64,000 nucleotides of DNA from Zychaea mexicana (Eukaryota > Mucoromycota > Mucoromycetes > Mucorales > Lichtheimiaceae), in contig NW_026516669.1 of NCBI RefSeq assembly GCF_025766255.1, positions 744,001-808,000 on the forward strand, read 5' to 3'. The translations under genes and the position numbers were made by a program. Position 1 is the first letter of the stretch; the number at the start of each line of letters is the position of its first letter. Shown piece after piece: positions 60,063 to 64,000 of the stretch. The notes under the pieces are model-generated. The model saw only the letters and a program-made list of their open reading frames with translations, had not been told where the DNA came from and ran no database searches.

Positions 60063-60956
60063 GCGTTCGATTTTCTTGAACTGTTGCTCAAGACGACGGG
60101 CTCGTTGTTCTTCAAGACGCTTCGTTACTACTACTCGCTCTTATTTGCGTCGTTCGTATTCTGCATCCGTTAGTGCCCAACGTGATTCGCGTGCCCCAGT
60201 TGGGTCAACTTCTATGCCTTCGACAGGATGATCCACAGGTGTTACGGTTGGTGCTTCTGCTGTTGTTGCACGTTGCATAGCATCCTCAAGGTTGGCGATA
60301 TGGGCGTTAGCCTCTTCGAGTTGCGAGCGGAGCTGTTGATTCTCAGCAATTAAAGCATCCATTTGCTTTAATTGCTCCTCGGCGTTGTGCATTCTTCTTT
60401 CGTTCGTGGTGATGCGGGTCTCCATTTCTTCGAGACGAGCCAAGAACGAAGGTTGCTGGCGTGGTACTGCTGCTGCTGAGGCGACTGAGGCGATTGACAA
60501 GGATGATACCATTGAGTGGTCTGATGCCTGGTCAGCCCAATCATCATCCTGTTGTTGCTGGATTTGCTGTTGTTGCTGCTCGTGTTGCTGCTGTTGGCGC
60601 TGCTTATAGACCGCGTATATGCCCCGTGTTGCGAGGCGGCTATTTTTGGCGGTACGCGGTGTTGTTGGCGATGTTGTTGTGTCCCGTCGGGTGATGCCGC
60701 TAGCATGTGGGCTTGGCGAACGGGAAGTATTATTGGTTTTGTTCACACGTTCAGAACGACGAAGGCTAGTGCGGACGCCGCTCATTGGTGCGATAACGGG
60801 AATGCGGGTTAAGGTACGCGTGTTGGTGATGGCGGTGTGTGTTGTGTTTAATTTACTTTGTGCAAGTACGTTGGTAATTTCGGGTTGATTAATTTTGTAT
60901 GACAGCGTGGTTGGGCGGACGGAAAAGGTAAGTGTTGGGGCGGGATTCGAACACAT

Positions 60957-61442
60957 GACCTTTGGGGGAGTGGGTTGAAAAAAGTATAAAAAGAGGTGCT
61001 TTTTGCCGCGCGCGATGCTCGACAGATGTCTCCCCGATCTTAGCTCAGGTGAAAAAGTATATGTTTATTATGTGGAAGACCAAGTGATCCTCGCCATTGG
61101 GCATTTTGATCGCTCCCTTGCGGTGCATGAATGATTTTGACAGATTAAATATAAAGAAAAATAGAGTTGGTGACACAAGCTGAAAAAACGCAATGTGGGG
61201 AAAAAGCTTGGCCTGAATGAGAAAAAAGAGAGCGTGGAATAGGAGAGGATATACATATAGAGTATATGGTCTGTGTAGGAACGTAGGAGATAAGATATAA
61301 GAATATGAGAGAGCGGTGGTGTTGAAAATACAGGAGGGGTTTCTATCTAGCTAAGGGTGTTATAAGATACAATAAAGATGGGATAGAAAGAAAATAGAAG
61401 ATGTGTGTGTATATCGTGGTGAAAGAAGTGTGTGGGTGAGCG
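60957..61442. other. Spacer between LINE copies A and B (5' region of A, 3' flank of B)
   Basis: About 485 bp. It should contain the 5' UTR/promoter of copy A, but its limit cannot be set. A tRNA-like B box (TGTTCGAATCCCGCC on the minus strand, about 60941-60955) overlaps the ORF1 start. From 61150 the plus strand becomes purine-rich with GA runs. No confident RNA gene is seen. Confidence 0.45.
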
Positions 61443-64000
61443 GCAAGATGTGCTACGCTATTGTTGTTGTGTTGTTGTTGCTGCCTCAGGCCGTGATGGC
61501 AAGCTGAGGGCTTCTTCTGGTGGCGGTTCTAATGCAAAGTCGCCATCAGGGTGACAAAGACAGTCAACTTCACGTAGAAAATAGATCAGCGCGGGCCAAG
61601 CTGATCGCCATTTGCCTATATGAAGGCCAGCTTCGGAACGTGGTAGTGAATTCAAGATGTGGTCGACGATATGCTGATCCAGAGGAAGAGCAGGGATCGG
61701 ACCAAAAGCATCTTTGAGCGCAGTGAGTTGCTCTTGGATAAACGGACAGGAAGCAAAATGGTCGCGCTTAACCTGTGTCTCTCCACACCTACAGGATGGC
61801 TCAGGAAAGGGAGGCAGCCAGAACATGCGCCACTTTACCAATCGATGTCGATCTTGGCTATGTGCTGGCAAATAGAGAATCGGATCTACCATCCGAGATG
61901 ACCGGAGCACCCGGACCGTTTTCTTGGTTTCCCGGCGGACAACCAATTCCTCGTCTCTTTTTTCTCGGATTGCGCGGCCTACTGGGTTTTCCTCATTTCT
62001 TTCGTTTTTCAACCTTTTGTACAATTGGTACAGCGGGTTCCACGATGTCAGCGATAACCATTGCTTGTCAGGGTGTGTGTGTCGCAAATGTGTCAGCTCA
62101 ACACACCGTAACATTGTTGTAGTTGGCAGTTCTTGGAGACGGGCTGCAAACTTGAGCTGCAACGTACGAATACGAATACGCATCGACGGCAGGTCAGCCA
62201 GCACCATAGGCACGATTGTTGGCATTTGTCGCGTTGCTTTGCGGTTAAGCGCCATCTTGATACAGCTTTTTTGTGCTGTCTCGATTTTCTCGATTTCCGC
62301 AGCGTTGACACCGGCTATGGCCAGGCCATATTCGAGCACTGGTCTTGCAAAAGTGCGGTACGAGCGTAGAGCTGCCCAGATACCAAGCGCATATTGGTGA
62401 ACACCGAGACTTTGCAGGGTAGCCATAGCACCTGTGGCTAGTTGCGTCCTTTGTGACACCAGGAATGTTCTATCCAGGCCCTCCTGGTTGAAAGGTACGC
62501 CTAGATATTTAAAGTTGGCGACAAATGGAATAGGGGTGTTGTAGAGCTTGTATGCTAAGGCTGGCGGTTCTCGGTGTTCTAGCACAGCAAGCTCGTCAGC
62601 AATGTCGTCGTATGTTGTTCGTGGTGGTGGTGGGCCGATTACCGCGCATTTGGCAGGATGCCATCGATACCCCAGATCTTGTGAATGTTGCTCAGCAACT
62701 CGAAGAAAGCGAACCATATCGTCAGGTGCGGCAATAATAGCAACATCGTCAGCATACAATAGCGAGGACACAACGATGAGCTCAGTATCCGGTCGATTTG
62801 CTCCTGGACGGCCATGGTTCGGTGGTGTGTATCGTATTTCTTGAGCAGATGCCTCTGTCAAATTTGCCATCGGTGGTGCACGCAAAATCAACGGGTGAGT
62901 GATGACAGGGTGGGCGATACGGAGCTGCTTTGGCAAGCTGTCAATGAACACGGCATACAGAAGAGGACTAAGAATAGATCCTTGTAGTACACCGCGGCGA
63001 GGATTGATGTGTCGTGATTGATGATTCTGGAGGATGACGGCCAGCCGTACCTCATTGAATAGATGTCGGACGAGATGGAACAGAGCGCTCGGCAGGTTTC
63101 CCTGCAACGTTGACCATATGACGTCTCTATCTACAGAATCGTATGCGGATTTGATGTCGAGGAAGGCGATGGCGGGATGAAAGTCGTATTGCTTCTTGAA
63201 GTGGCGCACCAGCATATTCAAGGAAAACGCCTGATCCAACGCACCACGATTTTGTCGGAAACCACCTTGCGCAATGTCCAGCATTGGCATATGTTCAAGC
63301 AAACGAGGCAATAAACAGCGTTCGAGTAGCTTACGAAAGGTGCTGGTCAAGCTAATCGGTCGATAGTTACTGGCCTCAGTTGGATCGCCTTTCTTGAAAA
63401 TCGGAACGACTTGGGCAGTACGCCACGACACAGGCACCCACGACCAACGCCAACATACTGTGAACAGCTTGGCCAGTATTATAGCCAGAGGAGCAGCAAT
63501 TGGTTTCAACATTGCACCAGTGATATGGTCATCACCTGGTGCTTTGCGAGGAGCGAGTTTGCGGATGGCGGTTTCGATATCGACAGGATGAAATGGTTCA
63601 TCAGGGTCCGATTCACGACCAAAGCGGATCGACCATTGTGAGGGCGGTTGTCTCTCACCACCAAACACGCCCGACAGATGCGACACCATGACCTCAACCG
63701 CCTGCTGAGGCCCATCTGGATGCGAGAACGTGTGGCTGGTCTGCCGATTGCGACGCATATGCTTGATAGCACTATTCATCTCGGCAACTGGTGCTTCGCT
63801 GATTCGGGTACAGAATTGCTTCCAGTGACGGCGGCGAGTGCTTTTCAACACGGAGTTGAAGGCTTTGCGGGCTGCTTGGAACTCGGTCCACCTTTGGGCT
63901 TTCACGACGATGTTGTTCGGTGCTTGGCGCCAACGACGGTACATATCCTCTCGATGGTCTGCGCGTTCTTGTAACTCTTCGGTCCAAAACCATCGCCAGT
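61443..64000 (-). mobile_element. LINE copy B, truncated by the window end
   Basis: A second copy of the same family in the same orientation as copy A, nearly identical over the RT region. It begins (3' terminus) at the same base as copy A and runs past 64000. Its endonuclease and ORF1 lie outside the window. Confidence 0.93.
61458..64000 (-). CDS. LINE copy B ORF2, reverse transcriptase part (5' end outside window)
   Basis: Open from the window edge to TAG at 61458-61460 with no lesion. The RT contains APRKAPGDDHITGAML, LTSTFRKLLERCLL, LLYADDVAII and the C-terminal CRCGETQVKRDHFASCPF. Compared with copy A I count eight amino-acid changes over about 828 residues (for example Ala to Pro in RRWRQAPNN, Trp to Leu in LILRAPP, Met to Leu in DHILNSL). 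That is recent divergence. Whether copy B carries the copy A nonsense codon cannot be seen, because that site lies beyond 64000. Confidence 0.92.
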   Translation of the reverse strand, partial: WRWFWTEELQERADHREDMYRRWRQAPNNIVVKAQRWTEFQAARKAFNSVLKSTRRRHWKQFCTRISEAPVAEMNSAIKHMRRNRQTSHTFSHPDGPQQAVEVMVSHLSGVFGGERQPPSQWSIRFGRESDPDEPFHPVDIETAIRKLAPRKAPGDDHITGAMLKPIAAPLAIILAKLFTVCWRWSWVPVSWRTAQVVPIFKKGDPTEASNYRPISLTSTFRKLLERCLLPRLLEHMPMLDIAQGGFRQNRGALDQAFSLNMLVRHFKKQYDFHPAIAFLDIKSAYDSVDRDVIWSTLQGNLPSALFHLVRHLFNEVRLAVILQNHQSRHINPRRGVLQGSILSPLLYAVFIDSLPKQLRIAHPVITHPLILRAPPMANLTEASAQEIRYTPPNHGRPGANRPDTELIVVSSLLYADDVAIIAAPDDMVRFLRVAEQHSQDLGYRWHPAKCAVIGPPPPRTTYDDIADELAVLEHREPPALAYKLYNTPIPFVANFKYLGVPFNQEGLDRTFLVSQRTQLATGAMATLQSLGVHQYALGIWAALRSYRTFARPVLEYGLAIAGVNAAEIEKIETAQKSCIKMALNRKATRQMPTIVPMVLADLPSMRIRIRTLQLKFAARLQELPTTTMLRCVELTHLRHTHPDKQWLSLTSWNPLYQLYKRLKNERNEENPVGRAIREKRDEELVVRRETKKTVRVLRSSRMVDPILYLPAHSQDRHRLVKWRMFWLPPFPEPSCRCGETQVKRDHFASCPFIQEQLTALKDAFGPIPALPLDQHIVDHILNSLPRSEAGLHIGKWRSAWPALIYFLREVDCLCHPDGDFALEPPPEEALSLPSRPEAATTTQQQ

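Larger units (their letters stand above)
54405..60956 (-). mobile_element. LINE copy A (two-ORF non-LTR retrotransposon), nearly intact, with a nested DNA transposon
   Basis: A minus-strand element with ORF1 (coiled coil, poly-Gln, conserved C-terminal domain), an overlapping ORF2 (APE endonuclease, RT, C-terminal Cys/His motif) and a very short 3' UTR. The 3' terminus at 54405 is set by comparison with copy B, where identity begins at the same base (GCAAGATGTGCTACG, + strand). The 5' terminus is not resolvable; 60956 is the ORF1 ATG. A 1385-bp A/T-rich transposon sits inside ORF1. Two TAA nonsense codons are the only other disabling lesions seen. Confidence 0.9.
57899..60956 (-). pseudogene. 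LINE copy A ORF1, broken by a nonsense codon and a transposon insertion
   Basis: The ATG at 60956 opens MCSNPAPTLTFSVRPTTLSY. A Ser/Thr/Arg-rich N-terminus is followed by poly-Gln tracts and a coiled coil (ARLEEMETRITTNERRMHNA, then EEQLKQMDALIAENQQLRSQ). A TAA at 60141-60143 stops the frame. The same frame then continues through another Gln run (60011-60063) to the conserved domain HREVRHSLKLLQIDQERVID and RMPKKHLAVAIMRHFTSL. It is interrupted at 59402 by the A/T-rich element and resumes after 58010 with NSRRRRQSISSVDEARNLLL, ending TMDQD. No CCHC zinc knuckles are visible. The final stop TAA (57901-57899) overlaps the ORF2 ATG. Confidence 0.88.

Noticed and set aside
59837..60231. Plus-strand frames over the LINE ORF1 poly-Gln region (Leu, Val/Ala or Cys runs)
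   Set aside because: These are the reverse-strand reading of CAG/CAA repeats in ORF1.
61020..61140. Possible small RNA gene (GCTAAGATC on the minus strand recalls U2; GCCATTGGGCATTTTGA on the plus strand recalls the U4 3' end)
   Set aside because: Only short matches; the required flanking snRNA elements (branch-site region, 5' stems, Sm site with 3' hairpin) are not present together.

Overview
The window is nuclear DNA of a filamentous fungus, most likely an early-diverging Mucoromycota (Mucorales-like) species. The evidence is: many short introns (about 50-110 nt, GT-AG and some GC-AG); a fungal-type AreA-like GATA factor, a KRE2/MNT1-type mannosyltransferase and a PMC1-type calcium pump; and, alongside these, genes commonly lost in Dikarya (SNAPIN, CCDC137, MFSD1-like, an animal-like RBM22/SLT11). 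No species can be named from the sequence alone.

Region 1 (1-48.4 kb) is dense single-copy genome. In order: the 3' part of V-ATPase subunit B; NOC4 (-); KRE2/MNT1-type mannosyltransferase (-); SLT11/RBM22 (-), divergent from MCM4 (+); an AreA-like GATA factor (+); SNAPIN (-); eIF3d (+); PMC1-like Ca2+-ATPase (-); GRX5 (-); SMC5 (+); a very large unrecognised gene of about 2,235 codons (+); an MFSD1-like transporter (+); CCDC137-like (+); a secreted protein with an eight-residue Gly-Trp-Asp-Lys tandem repeat (+); ribosomal protein L12 (+); a PIG3-like quinone oxidoreductase (-); and a sugar transporter (-). These are housekeeping genes of ribosome assembly, translation, splicing, replication/repair and ion homeostasis, with no operon-like logic. 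MCM4 and SMC5 carry G1/S-type promoter motifs, and the GATA factor has GATA sites upstream, suggesting autoregulation.

Region 2 (48.4-64 kb) is a transposon nest. An old, decayed non-LTR retrotransposon (LINE) on the + strand (about 51.4-54.36 kb) stops abruptly, followed at once by a much younger relative on the - strand (copy A, 54.4 to about 60.96 kb). A second near-identical copy (B) starts at 61.44 kb in the same orientation and runs off the window. In both the old copy and copy A, ORF1 and ORF2 overlap as TAATG, the layout of stop-restart translation. Copy A carries one TAA nonsense codon in each ORF. Its ORF1 is also interrupted by a 1.4 kb, extremely A/T-rich DNA transposon of the Merlin/IS1595 (ISXO2-like transposase) type, with short inverted ends, an imperfect 8-bp target duplication, and an unknown 105-codon second ORF. 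Removing the insert and one target copy puts ORF1 back in frame. The base composition of this insert is unlike everything around it, which suggests horizontal origin.

The strongest candidates for something undescribed are the A/T-rich Merlin-like element with its companion ORF, the very large macroglobulin-like gene at 29.2-36.2 kb, and the UAAUG-coupled LINE family.
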